Source: DRYS01 sp964491605
GTDB lineage: Archaea; Thermoproteota; CALKCG01; B24; DRYS01
DNA length: 64,000 bases
Assembly: GCA_964491605.1 (NCBI GenBank)
Contig: CAZBGY010000004.1
Span: forward strand, 19,799 to 83,798
Direction of reading: 5' to 3'
Shown here piece after piece: positions 1-9,068 of the stretch (its first letter is position 1; each line of letters starts with the position of its first letter). The notes under the pieces were generated by a model. That model worked only from the letters and a program-made list of their open reading frames with translations, was not told where the DNA came from and did no database searches. The translations under genes were made by a program, and so were the position numbers.

Positions 1-81
1 TGCTAGTATCAGCGATACTAGCAGGGCAATCTTAGATATCTTCGATGTAGATCGGCTGCCTTCAATCCTACTTCCGCCCAT
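1..81 (-). CDS. N-terminus of an exported or membrane-anchored protein, cut by the window edge
   Basis: The frame runs from an ATG at 81 off the left edge, giving 27 residues: a Ser/Arg/Lys-rich stretch followed by a hydrophobic run (ALLVSLILA), as in a signal peptide or membrane anchor. A good ribosome binding site (AGGAG) lies just upstream on the minus strand. Nothing of the mature protein is visible, so no function can be given. The perfect inverted repeat at 1-23 falls inside this hydrophobic coding stretch and is probably a coding coincidence. Confidence 0.5.
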   Translation of the reverse strand, partial: MGGSRIEGSRSTSKISKIALLVSLILA

Positions 82-174
82 ATCTTCTCCTGATAACTAA
101 GAAGATTACCTCCAATTTAAGGGATTGTATGAAAAACTGTGAAACGTATGTTTCGATTAGAGTTTACAGATCCA

Positions 175-1098
175 CTAAGGAAGGGCTTTCCTAAGATTTT
201 CAGCCGCTTCGCTTGGGGGTAGGGTATTAACGTATATCCATCCCCCAATCTCCAATCCAGCCCATATAGATGTTTTAGGCAGTATTTCTATGTGCCAGTG
301 GTGATCCTGGGATAGACCGTAGTGTAGCCAGTAGTTGAATTCGAACTCACCGAGGATCGAATGGAGTCTACGCATAACGTCGATTAACGCTTCGGCCAAG
401 GATTCGATATAGCTTGCGGTACGAGGAATATCTGGATTATGCCTAGTCGATGTTATCATAACCTCATATGGCTTGAGACTAGCTTTAGGACATATAACGG
501 CTATATCATCGTAGATAGCTATCGATGGGCTTTCATCTATCAGCATGCATACCGGGCATCCACCTTTATACTGGGATAGCTCCGATTCTACTCTAGGTGG
601 GAGGATCGGTGAAGCTGCTATCTGCATATGCATATGCTCTATAGATGCACCAGCTGATCTACCATAGTTCTTGAACAACAATACGTATTGGATACCTGGA
701 TCAGATCTTAACGCATCTATACGTTCTAGAGCTGCTTGTATAGCTAAAGCTTGCTGCTCGGTAGATATGCTCCAAGGCTTGTCTTCATGCCTAGGGGATT
801 CTACAAGCACTTCATGATATCCGTATACACTTCCAGGTGAAGCGGAGAATATAGGATAAAGGTTATCGAAAACCCTGATAATCCAATCACTCCTTCTACC
901 GGTATCTTCATCCTTCGATCGATCTATAGATCCATCGATCGACTTAACATAGATAAGCTTTGCAGGTGGCGTCATATACTCGCTACCTGGGCAGAATGGA
1001 CATCCCCCTATCCCACCATAGTGGACTGGACGCCTACCCCTACGCGGAGCTACCACGACGTATTCACCTGTTAACGGGCTGCGTATTAGCTCAGACAA
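175..1098 (-). CDS. galT: Galactose-1-phosphate uridylyltransferase
   Basis: Transfers UMP between UDP-glucose and galactose-1-phosphate (Leloir pathway), in the cytoplasm. The 307-residue protein has the two-lobed HIT-fold layout. The N-lobe has a zinc-type CPFC pair (C33, C36) and the active-site signature HMHMQ (H155, H157, Q159), whose second His is the uridylylated nucleophile in the family. A second Cys pair (C181, C184) lies in the C-lobe, which ends with an HxHIE-like pattern. Length is near the family norm. It lies downstream of a glycogen-synthase-like gene and a nucleotidyltransferase gene on the same strand, and a GH36-type alpha-galactosidase at 15.4 kb could feed it galactose. 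No galactokinase of the GHMP family was seen. Confidence 0.9.
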   Translation of the reverse strand: MSELIRSPLTGEYVVVAPRRGRRPVHYGGIGGCPFCPGSEYMTPPAKLIYVKSIDGSIDRSKDEDTGRRSDWIIRVFDNLYPIFSASPGSVYGYHEVLVESPRHEDKPWSISTEQQALAIQAALERIDALRSDPGIQYVLLFKNYGRSAGASIEHMHMQIAASPILPPRVESELSQYKGGCPVCMLIDESPSIAIYDDIAVICPKASLKPYEVMITSTRHNPDIPRTASYIESLAEALIDVMRRLHSILGEFEFNYWLHYGLSQDHHWHIEILPKTSIWAGLEIGGWIYVNTLPPSEAAENLRKALP

Positions 1099-1137
1099 AC
1101 CTCACACCCATAGGATTTACGATTTTATACACCTATG

Positions 1138-1404
1138 CTAGGAGTAGAGGGAGGATGCTGCTAATATACCGTTCGGTGTTAGGTAGAACTTTATACCGCT
1201 CTCGGAATTTGTGGAGGATACATACCCTAAATACATGAGGATACGTATACTCGAATCTATATGTACGGCTTCTATACCTGTTCTCTCCGATAACTCCCTT
1301 ATGGTTAGAGCTTTCGACGGATCGATCGCACTTAGCGTTAACAACGATGAGAGTATGCTCTTCACTATACTATTGAAATCTTGCTCTCCTTCCGGCTTCG
1401 CCAT
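1138..1404 (-). CDS. Small winged-helix DNA-binding protein
   Basis: An 88-residue protein that is almost entirely one winged helix-turn-helix domain. The recognition region is around ALTIRELSERTGIEAVHIDS, followed by the wing (YVSSTNSESGIKFYLT) and a short final helix. It overlaps the end of the upstream glycosyltransferase gene by about 35 bases on the same strand and sits between that gene and galT, so it is probably cotranscribed. A role in regulating this carbohydrate operon is inferred from position only. Confidence 0.7.
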   Translation of the reverse strand: MAKPEGEQDFNSIVKSILSSLLTLSAIDPSKALTIRELSERTGIEAVHIDSSIRILMYLGYVSSTNSESGIKFYLTPNGILAASSLYS

Positions 1405-2548
1405 AAGCTTCGAGCACCTTCTTAGCTATATTTCTCCAATCAAATCTTTTAGCTTTTACTACAGCATTCCATCTAAGCTTTGATGCTAAGTCCTGATCTT
1501 CTAGAAGTCTTTCGATACATGAAGCTAGACTATTAGGGTCACCTGGGTAAGCCCATAAGCCATCAACCTCGTGCTCCACTATCTCCTTCAACCCGCCTGT
1601 AGCTGAAACTACTATAGGTAGACCTGAAGCCATACCCTCCAAGGCTACTATACCGAAAGGCTCATATAGAGAGGATACAACCATTATATCGGCTGATCTA
1701 AGTATAGCTTTAAGGTTATCATCGTCCACGAAGCCTGTGAATATCACGTGCTCGGATAAACCTAGATCGGAAGCCTGCTTCTCAAGCTCCCCCCTCATAT
1801 AACCGTCTCCTACCAGGATAAGCTTAGCTTCAGGATGCTTACGGATAACGATGCTCATAGCTTGTAGTAGTATATGGAAGCCTTTCTGATAACTCATCCT
1901 TCCTACGGATACTATAAGTTTCTCCCAAGGTTTAACATTTAGCCTTCCACGTATAGAATCCCGATCTACCTTGATATCGAATACCGATGGATCCACACCG
2001 TTATAGATAACGTAAACTTTATCCTCTGGAAGCTTAAACCAGTGGATAAGCTCATCTCTCATATGGCTACTCACAGTTAAGATGATCGAAGCTTCGTAGG
2101 ATACCCACCACTCTATGGAGTCTATCATGTAAGACTCAGGTGTCGTTAAACCTTGGGATCTACCTCTCTCAGTACTATGGAACGTCGCTACGAGGGGGAC
2201 TCTAAGCATATGCTTAGCGGATATACTTGATAGAGCTGTAAGCCAGTCGTGGCTATGCACTATATCGGGTCTACCAAAGTTATAGGCGATATAGCCTATA
2301 CGCTTCTCGAAGAAATGGTTGAAGAGAGCCACCCATATATAGAAGTTTGATGCACCTATCTCTACAGGGACTCTATGGATATGAACCCCATCTTCAACCT
2401 CATAAATAGGTTTACCTGGGAAATCTAGTGTTACTACATGAACCTCGCATCCCTCTAGAGTTAGAGCTCTACTTAGGAAGTATACATGCCTAGATATACC
2501 TCCTACTATCCTAGGTGGATACTCCCATGAAAGCATGAGGATACGCAA
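1370..2548 (-). CDS. Glycosyltransferase family 4, glycogen/starch synthase-like
   Basis: 392 residues with a GT-B fold. The N-terminal domain begins with the MRILMLSWEYPPRIVGGI acceptor-side signature typical of archaeal glycogen synthases and related GT4 enzymes. The C-terminal domain holds the nucleotide-sugar binding E-x7-E motif in YEPFGIVALE, preceded by VGRMSYQKG. It probably transfers glucosyl units from NDP-glucose to an alpha-glucan. The upstream gene on the same strand encodes a sugar nucleotidyltransferase and a GH57 alpha-glucan enzyme is divergently encoded, which supports a glycogen role. A GT4 enzyme making compatible solutes or glycolipids cannot be excluded. Confidence 0.82.
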   Translation of the reverse strand: MRILMLSWEYPPRIVGGISRHVYFLSRALTLEGCEVHVVTLDFPGKPIYEVEDGVHIHRVPVEIGASNFYIWVALFNHFFEKRIGYIAYNFGRPDIVHSHDWLTALSSISAKHMLRVPLVATFHSTERGRSQGLTTPESYMIDSIEWWVSYEASIILTVSSHMRDELIHWFKLPEDKVYVIYNGVDPSVFDIKVDRDSIRGRLNVKPWEKLIVSVGRMSYQKGFHILLQAMSIVIRKHPEAKLILVGDGYMRGELEKQASDLGLSEHVIFTGFVDDDNLKAILRSADIMVVSSLYEPFGIVALEGMASGLPIVVSATGGLKEIVEHEVDGLWAYPGDPNSLASCIERLLEDQDLASKLRWNAVVKAKRFDWRNIAKKVLEAYGEAGRRARFQ

Positions 2549-2553
2549 ATTCC

Positions 2554-5055
2554 TTAACCCTCTGAGAATGCTACAAGCCTAACTATATCCTCGTATCTTC
2601 TAAGTATACTCCTAGCAGTCTCCGAGTCCTCTGATTCGACGTATACGAGTATCTTAGACTCATCTAGGGATGGCATTATAGATATGTACGAGCTACCTTC
2701 GATCAACTTCAATCCTTCTATACCTGGGGTATCGTGGTCTCCAAGCTCCTCCCTCAATTTAGCTATAGCCTTACCTATAAGCTTCTTAGGCATCTCTACA
2801 GCCGCCTCCACCCTATACTTTAGAGGTATCTGCCTCCTGATAGAGCTAACCCTATGCTTAGATAAGAACTCTAGCATAGCCATCATAGAAGCTATAGAAT
2901 CGAAGAAAGGCGTTAATCTAGGTATAGAGAATCTACCGGTTTCATCGCCTCCGAGGGATGCTTTAAACTCTATTATACTCCGAAGTAAGATTGAAGGATC
3001 CCTACTACACTTCATGATATCGTAGCCTAAACCCGATATATATTCACTTATGGATTCAGGTATCGATGAAGACAATACAGCTTTACCCGTAGAACCTGAT
3101 TCAGCTAGGTGGAGAGCTAGTATACCGAGAGCTAGCTCACTCTGCAGAGGGATACCCTCATCATCTACTACCAGTATCCTAGAGCCGCTACAATCGAATA
3201 TGAAGCCTATATCAGCATCGATGGAGCGGACGACCTTAGAAACTGCTTCGACCTCCTCCAGTATACTTTTAGCTTTAGCAGATCTAACATTTCGAACACC
3301 TAAAAGGAAGGTATCTACTTCTAATTTGTCTAGGAGTATAGGCAGTATTACCGATGTAGATCCTTCGACGGCGTTCACGACGAGCTTCATACTCCTTAAA
3401 CTATCGATCTTCGATCTACTCAGTAGATCATCTATATACTCCTCTATGAAGCCTGTTGGATAAGTTAGCTCACCTATATCCTCAGGTTGAACCCTACGGA
3501 AAGATTCTTTGAAAAGAATTTCGTCTATAGCTCTTCTCACAGATCCAGCTACTTCTACACCATGATTATCGAGAACCTTTATGAGGATGCGGCCAGGAGT
3601 ATGCGAAGGTGCGGATACGAATACCCCACCGTCAAGCTTATACTTAGCGATATAAGAGCTGAGGACCGGTAGCGGTGCAACCGTGAGGTTCTCCACGTCG
3701 ATGCCGGCGGCTAGAAGTCCTGAAACAAGACTACGTTTAACCATCCTAGATATCGTAGAGTTATCCCTAGCTACAGCTATCCTTCCACCGAAATTCAGCC
3801 ATGAACCTATAGCTAAACCTAGTTTAGCTGCGAAATCGGGTGTAACCTCTACGTTTACAGCTCCAGCTACACCTTCAGCCGTGAATAATGTGGAGTACCA
3901 TCTTATACCCCATCTAATATCTGAGCTGACGATCGAGTATGAATCTATAAGCCTCTCAGGCCATACCCTAACGCTTGAACGGATGATGCTATGCTTACCG
4001 ATCCTACACCTATCGCCTACTACAACCCCGGGATTACATACCACGCCTTCACTTATAATGCAGGATTCGCATACGATCGAGCCGTCAAGCTTGGAATATG
4101 CTCCTATAATCGAGGAATCCCATACAACGCTTCTAGCTATCGAGGCTCCATCACCTATAGATACATTACGTCCTATGATCGCCGATGGACCTATAGATGC
4201 ACTTGAACTTATAGTGGATCCTTTACCCAGGGCTATAGGCGGCGTCAACTGAATATCCCTTGGGATATCAGAATCCTCAACCCATATACCAGGCTCAAAC
4301 TCTAAACCGGCAGCTTTCAGCATACCGGCTCTACCTTCTAGGACGTCTAGATTAGCTTGTAGATAGCTTAGAGGAGTTCCTATATCGCTCCAATAACCTT
4401 TAATCGGATAGATGTAGATAGGCTCACCCCTATCTAAGAGTCTAGGTATTAGATCCTTTGAGAAATCGTATGATCTATCACTAGGTATTAAGCGGTAAAC
4501 TTCAGGCTCAATGATGTATATACCACAGTTTATCCATAAACTCGAAACCTCAGAATATGAAGGTTTCTCTTGTAGCCGTTTAACCCTATACTCATCGCCG
4601 AATACGATTACACCGAACTCTACAGGGTTATCAACTCTAGTGGATGCTATGGTTAACGTTGAACCCCTACTCCTATGGAAATCTAGCATGTTATCCACAT
4701 CGAAGTATGAGAGTACATCGCCACTCCAGACGAGTATAGATTCATCTTTAATTCCATATCTATCTACAGCCGACTTAACACCCCCAGCAGTACCCATAGG
4801 CTTATCTTCTATGCTGTATGATATCTCCGCACCCATATTTGATCCATCACCGAAATATCTCTCTACAACCATAGGCATGTAGTGGAGGGTTAGTATGAAC
4901 TTCTTAAACCCGAAGGATAGAAGCATCTCGATCGTATGTTCGAGTATAGGTTTATTAGCTACGGGAACCATGGGTTTAGGCCTGTTCGAAGTAAGTGGAC
5001 GTAACCTAGTCCCCTCGCCGCCAGCCATTATTAAAACGGGTGGAGTTATCCGCAT
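2554..5055 (-). CDS. Sugar-phosphate nucleotidyltransferase / phosphohexomutase-like fusion
   Basis: 833 residues in three parts. Residues 1-235 form a nucleotidyltransferase with the MAGGEGTRLRPLT pyrophosphorylase signature and the PKPM(V)P lysine region. About 260-370 is a left-handed beta-helix of hexapeptide repeats. About 385-830 is an alpha-D-phosphohexomutase-like region. It probably makes ADP-, GDP- or UDP-sugar for the glycosyltransferase encoded directly downstream. In the mutase part the serine loop is kept as APSHTPG, but the metal-binding loop (normally DGDxDR) reads DCSGSR, so two of three metal aspartates are lost. The mutase half may therefore be structural or regulatory. The fusion type is known from bacteria and archaea; nucleotide and sugar specificity are not readable here. 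Confidence 0.85.
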   Translation of the reverse strand: MRITPPVLIMAGGEGTRLRPLTSNRPKPMVPVANKPILEHTIEMLLSFGFKKFILTLHYMPMVVERYFGDGSNMGAEISYSIEDKPMGTAGGVKSAVDRYGIKDESILVWSGDVLSYFDVDNMLDFHRSRGSTLTIASTRVDNPVEFGVIVFGDEYRVKRLQEKPSYSEVSSLWINCGIYIIEPEVYRLIPSDRSYDFSKDLIPRLLDRGEPIYIYPIKGYWSDIGTPLSYLQANLDVLEGRAGMLKAAGLEFEPGIWVEDSDIPRDIQLTPPIALGKGSTISSSASIGPSAIIGRNVSIGDGASIARSVVWDSSIIGAYSKLDGSIVCESCIISEGVVCNPGVVVGDRCRIGKHSIIRSSVRVWPERLIDSYSIVSSDIRWGIRWYSTLFTAEGVAGAVNVEVTPDFAAKLGLAIGSWLNFGGRIAVARDNSTISRMVKRSLVSGLLAAGIDVENLTVAPLPVLSSYIAKYKLDGGVFVSAPSHTPGRILIKVLDNHGVEVAGSVRRAIDEILFKESFRRVQPEDIGELTYPTGFIEEYIDDLLSRSKIDSLRSMKLVVNAVEGSTSVILPILLDKLEVDTFLLGVRNVRSAKAKSILEEVEAVSKVVRSIDADIGFIFDCSGSRILVVDDEGIPLQSELALGILALHLAESGSTGKAVLSSSIPESISEYISGLGYDIMKCSRDPSILLRSIIEFKASLGGDETGRFSIPRLTPFFDSIASMMAMLEFLSKHRVSSIRRQIPLKYRVEAAVEMPKKLIGKAIAKLREELGDHDTPGIEGLKLIEGSSYISIMPSLDESKILVYVESEDSETARSILRRYEDIVRLVAFSEG

Positions 5056-5120
5056 TCCTCTAAAAAGTTTTATGATGAGCGTGGGAGATAAACTTTCTAA
5101 AAGACATAGTGATATGAATT

Positions 5121-5126
5121 GAGGTG
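5121..5126 (+). promoter_or_regulatory. Ribosome binding site setting a TTG start
   Basis: GAGGTG lies 8 bases before the TTG at 5135. The reading frame has no ATG near this point and the conserved GH57 start (LVLVFEVHQPF) follows directly, so this site decides the start. Confidence 0.55.
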
Positions 5127-5134
5127 CTGTAGTA

Positions 5135-6319
5135 TTGGATCTAGTCCTAGTTTTCGAAGTGCATCAGCCGTTCAGACTTAGATACAGGTTTAAAGGAAGG
5201 CTACCATATAGATACTTCGATAACCAACTTAACAGGAAGATACTTGAAAAGATAGCGTATAGATGCTATCTACCATCAAATAAAATCTTATTGGATGCGA
5301 TAGAGGAGACTGGAGGTGTGTTCAGGGTTGCATTCTCCATTTCAGGTCTCCTACTCAAACAAGCCGAGATGTGGACACCCGAGATTATAGACTCCTTTAA
5401 GACACTTGCGGATACCGGATGCGTGGAATTCCTAGCTCAAACATATTATCATAGCTTAGCATCTATCTATAGGGATAGAGAAGAATTTAGATTCCAAGTG
5501 GAGAAGCATGTAGATACCGTGAAGAGGATATTTAAGGTTAAACCAAGAGTTCTCGAGAATACTGAACTCATATACAGCGATTCGATAGGTGTCGAAGCCG
5601 AGAGACTTGGATTCGAAGCTATAGTAACAGAGGGCGCTGAAAGGATATTGAAGTGGAGAAGCTCGAACTACCTGTATAAGGCTAGAGGTAGCGGGGTGAA
5701 GATACTGACTAGGAATTATAGGCTTTCGGATGATGTGGGGTTCAGGTTTTCGACTAGGGATTGGACCGAATACCCATTAACAGCGGATAAGTATAGTGAA
5801 TGGATTGCTAGGAGTAAGGGGCAGTACATACTAGTCTTCATAGACTACGAAACTTTCGGTGAACACCACCCAGTGGAAACCGGTATAATGGAGTTCCTAT
5901 CATGGCTACCTAGGGAAGCTATTAGAAGAGGTATAAGATTCCTAACACCTAGCCAGGTGATCGACGAATACCATCCTGTAGATGAGCTTGAAGTCTCCGA
6001 TAACAGTCCGGTATCATGGGCTGATGAGGAGAGAGATCTATCCGCATGGATAGGTAACGATATGCAAAGATTATCCTTAAATAAGATAGAGCAACTGGGA
6101 CCGAAGGTTAAATCTTCAAGCGATAGAAGGGCTTTAGAAGCTTGGAGGATATTACAATGTAGTGATCTACTATACTATCAAAGCGTTAAAGGCGGCGGAG
6201 CAGGTATGGTTCACAAGTATTTCAACCCATACAAATCTGCTTATGAAGCTTTCGCACTTCACATGTCGGCGTTACTAGACTTGGAAAGCTATGTGGAGGG
6301 TAAGGATTCATCGGGATGA
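5135..6319 (+). CDS. Glycoside hydrolase family 57 (alpha-amylase-type)
   Basis: 394 residues of GH57 type. Conserved region 1 is FEVHQPF at the N-terminus. The nucleophile region is ENTELIY (E144) and the acid/base region is FIDYETFGEH (D237). The C-terminal helical part (WADEERDLSAWIGNDMQ and onwards) is typical of the short intracellular alpha-amylase / glucanotransferase members. No signal peptide is visible, so it probably works on cytoplasmic alpha-glucan together with the divergently encoded glycogen-synthase-like and nucleotidyltransferase genes. Start is TTG with a good upstream GAGGTG. Branching enzyme or 4-alpha-glucanotransferase activity is possible. Confidence 0.88.
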   Translation: MDLVLVFEVHQPFRLRYRFKGRLPYRYFDNQLNRKILEKIAYRCYLPSNKILLDAIEETGGVFRVAFSISGLLLKQAEMWTPEIIDSFKTLADTGCVEFLAQTYYHSLASIYRDREEFRFQVEKHVDTVKRIFKVKPRVLENTELIYSDSIGVEAERLGFEAIVTEGAERILKWRSSNYLYKARGSGVKILTRNYRLSDDVGFRFSTRDWTEYPLTADKYSEWIARSKGQYILVFIDYETFGEHHPVETGIMEFLSWLPREAIRRGIRFLTPSQVIDEYHPVDELEVSDNSPVSWADEERDLSAWIGNDMQRLSLNKIEQLGPKVKSSSDRRALEAWRILQCSDLLYYQSVKGGGAGMVHKYFNPYKSAYEAFALHMSALLDLESYVEGKDSSG

Positions 6320-6394
6320 ACACTTCTCTAAACCGGATAGCGATACTCTTTTACTTGAATTAGGTACGTAAACTTTAATTCTAGCGAAGCCTAT

Positions 6395-8530
6395 TTGGGC
6401 TATATCCTTGATATGGATACCGACTTGGAGTTAAGCGGTGATGAAAGTATAGTAGCTAGGTTTGAAAGCGATATAGCCGTAGATGGAAGGTATGGCGTTA
6501 GCTACCTCATAGTTACTAGTAAGCGTTGTATAGTATGCGATGATAAAGGTAGAGTTATACACTCCGTAGATTTATCTAATATATCCTCTGTCAGTATCGT
6601 TGATTACGTAGGTAATAGCGAGGTGAAGCTAACCCTTAAGGATGGAAGAGTCATACCTATCATAAGGTTTACGAGAAGTTTAAGGAGAGAGTTCAACGAA
6701 GCCGTTAGCCTCCTAGAAGATGCGTCATCCATTAAAACGGTTATCAACGAACATAAAGAGGAGGTGGAGAGAGTCAAGTTTAAAATGGAGCCTCTCTTAT
6801 TCGTCCTAAGATTTGCCCTACCCTACAAGCTAGCTTTAATCCTAGGTTTAGCTTCTGGCATAGCTGGTATCTTCCTAGGATTGCTACCTCCATACTATCT
6901 TAGGATACTGATAGACGATGTCATACTAGCTCAAAGGAGGGAGCAGCTTATCGTTATAATCACGATAATAGTCGTTACGCAAGCTTTAAGCTCGATACTA
7001 GGTGCGCTACGCAGTTATGCATTATCCTACGTAAGTCTTAAGGTCATGCACTCTATAAGAGTTAACCTGTTCAGACACATAATGCAGTTTCAGCCTAACA
7101 TATTAGATACATACGAGTCTGGACGACTTATATCGAGGATAACGGATGATGCGAGTAGGGTGAACTGGTTTCTCTCATGGGGTCTGGAGCAGCTTCTGAG
7201 AAGCGTGATATCGCTAGCATCGGTAGCTACTATGATATTCACACTAGATACTAGGTTAGCTATAATCGCTTCAGCACCCCTCCCACTACTCATCTTCGGT
7301 GTATCGATGTTTAGTAAGAAAGCTAGATGGGTCTATCATTATGAGTGGAGGAGATCTACAGATGTATCCGCACTACTAGTGGACGTTATACCTGGGTTCC
7401 CCGTCGTTAAAGCACACTGTATGGAGAGGTACGAAGAGGATAGACTGAAAAACAGATTGAATGAGGTTGTTAAAGCCGGTTTAAGATCTACTATACTTAA
7501 CTTGAAATTCTTCCCGATGCTAAGCTTCATTATATCATCAGCTACAGCTATAATATGGTGGGTTGGTGGATTAGAGGTTCTAGGGGGAGGGATAACATTA
7601 GGAGTGCTCTCAGCGTTCATATCCTACGTGAGCCAGTTCTACGGACCTATACAGACGCTTATAAGCATAGTGGAGCCTATGAAGAGAGCTAGTACGGCTG
7701 CTGAAAGGATACAGAGCCTGATGTCCATGGATCCGAGTATAAAGGATACACCCAATAGTATCGATCTAGATATCAAAGGAGAGATAAGATTCGAGAATGT
7801 ATGGTTCGGCTACACCCCGTATACATACGTATTGAAGAATGTAAGCTTCGAAGTGAAGCCTGGTGAGAAGATAGGGATAGTAGGTCCTACTGGTAGCGGG
7901 AAGACGACTATAACCAAGTTACTACTTAGATTTTATGACGTAAATAAGGGTAGGATACTTGTGGATGGAGTCGATATAAGGAGTATAAAGATCGAAAGCT
8001 TAAGAAGGCAGATAGGGATAGTAAGCCAGGATCCAAGGCTATTCAACGATTCGATAGTAAACAATATACGATACGGTAAACCAGATGCTACACCAGAGGA
8101 GATTATGGCTGCTGCTAAGATAGCTTTAGCACACGACTTCATATTGGAGAAACCTCTACGCTACGATTCGCCATGCGGTGAAGGGGGTAGTATGCTATCC
8201 GGAGGTGAGCGTCAGAGGATAGCTATAGCTAGGACCGTGATATCTGATCCGAAGATACTCATACTCGATGAAGCTACCAGTAGCGTCGATACTATAACCG
8301 AGGATGGAATAAAGAAAGCTTTAGACAACATAACTAGAGGTAGGACTACGATTATAATAGCTCATAGGCTTAGCACGGTTAAAGATGTGGATAGACTCAT
8401 AGTCTTGGATAGAGGCGAGATAGTGGAGGTCGGTACTCATGAAGAACTTCTTGAACGGAACGGGTTGTATGCCAAGCTTTGGAATACACAATTCCAGGAG
8501 AAGCTTGCTGAAGCTAAGGTGAGCGGATAA
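6395..8530 (+). CDS. ABC exporter half-transporter with an N-terminal PH-like domain
   Basis: 711 residues. Residues about 15-110 form a beta-rich domain with the pattern of bacterial PH-like domains (VSYLIVTSKRCIVCDDKGRV, LKDGRVIPIIRF). About 135-430 is a six-helix type-1 exporter membrane domain. About 460-705 is the nucleotide-binding domain, with Walker A GPTGSGKT (497-504), signature LSGGE (601-605), Walker B ILILDEATS and the switch His (H657). It therefore probably works as a homodimeric exporter. The next gene encodes a DUF1854 protein; in bacteria DUF1854 is found fused to ABC proteins of this kind. The start used is TTG; an in-frame ATG lies six codons later. The substrate is unknown. 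Confidence 0.88.
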   Translation: MGYILDMDTDLELSGDESIVARFESDIAVDGRYGVSYLIVTSKRCIVCDDKGRVIHSVDLSNISSVSIVDYVGNSEVKLTLKDGRVIPIIRFTRSLRREFNEAVSLLEDASSIKTVINEHKEEVERVKFKMEPLLFVLRFALPYKLALILGLASGIAGIFLGLLPPYYLRILIDDVILAQRREQLIVIITIIVVTQALSSILGALRSYALSYVSLKVMHSIRVNLFRHIMQFQPNILDTYESGRLISRITDDASRVNWFLSWGLEQLLRSVISLASVATMIFTLDTRLAIIASAPLPLLIFGVSMFSKKARWVYHYEWRRSTDVSALLVDVIPGFPVVKAHCMERYEEDRLKNRLNEVVKAGLRSTILNLKFFPMLSFIISSATAIIWWVGGLEVLGGGITLGVLSAFISYVSQFYGPIQTLISIVEPMKRASTAAERIQSLMSMDPSIKDTPNSIDLDIKGEIRFENVWFGYTPYTYVLKNVSFEVKPGEKIGIVGPTGSGKTTITKLLLRFYDVNKGRILVDGVDIRSIKIESLRRQIGIVSQDPRLFNDSIVNNIRYGKPDATPEEIMAAAKIALAHDFILEKPLRYDSPCGEGGSMLSGGERQRIAIARTVISDPKILILDEATSSVDTITEDGIKKALDNITRGRTTIIIAHRLSTVKDVDRLIVLDRGEIVEVGTHEELLERNGLYAKLWNTQFQEKLAEAKVSG

Positions 8531-9040
8531 ATGAGTAGTATAAAGGATTATGCTAGAGCCTCCTTCCGTATAGTTGAACCGGATGAGATAGAGATAGAGT
8601 ATGATGGAAACTCGGATCTATTAACTATATATATCAATGGGAAGCCATATAGGGGTGTAGAACCTATCAAGCCCTTCCCACTCTCCAACCCGCACTATAT
8701 CCTATTTAGATCGACATTAACCCATGAGGATATATGCGTAGTCAACGATATTCGTAGACTTAGGAAGGAGAAGAGAATCCTATTGGAACATATACTGGAT
8801 AAAAGATATTTCATACCATCCATCATAGATGTATACGATATAACGTATACAGGCGAATATTACGTATGCAAGGTTAAAACGGATAGAGGTGATAGAACCT
8901 TTAAGATAATGGGTAGGAGGAATGTATATAGGATTGACAATAAGATAGTCATAATAGATATAGATGAGAACATATACTTGGTAGAGAACTACGAGAAGAT
9001 GGGGAGGAAAGCTAAAGAGGAGCTTATGAAGATAATATAA
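8531..9040 (+). CDS. DUF1854 family protein, partner of the adjacent ABC exporter
   Basis: 169 residues that begin at the base after the exporter's stop codon, so the pair must be translated together. The pattern (YINGKPYRGVEPIKPFPLSNP, then a helix pair ending in RYFIPSI, then beta strands YYVCKVKTDRGDRTFKIMG and the final YLVENY) fits DUF1854. That domain is known as a C-terminal extension of some bacterial ABC exporters, including ones near cyanophycin genes. Here it is a separate protein. Function is unknown; a regulatory or ligand-binding role for the exporter is inferred. Confidence 0.7.
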   Translation: MSSIKDYARASFRIVEPDEIEIEYDGNSDLLTIYINGKPYRGVEPIKPFPLSNPHYILFRSTLTHEDICVVNDIRRLRKEKRILLEHILDKRYFIPSIIDVYDITYTGEYYVCKVKTDRGDRTFKIMGRRNVYRIDNKIVIIDIDENIYLVENYEKMGRKAKEELMKII

Positions 9041-9068
9041 TCTTAACGGATTACTAGCTTCATAGTAG

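Noticed and set aside
1..23. Perfect 10-base inverted repeat at the left edge
   Set aside because: It lies inside the hydrophobic start of a coding frame (ATG at 81, minus strand, with ribosome binding site), so it is better explained as coding sequence than as a terminator or mobile-element end.
3683..4252. Long open frames antisense to the nucleotidyltransferase fusion gene
   Set aside because: They lie fully inside a well-supported gene on the other strand, have no family resemblance and follow its codon periodicity.
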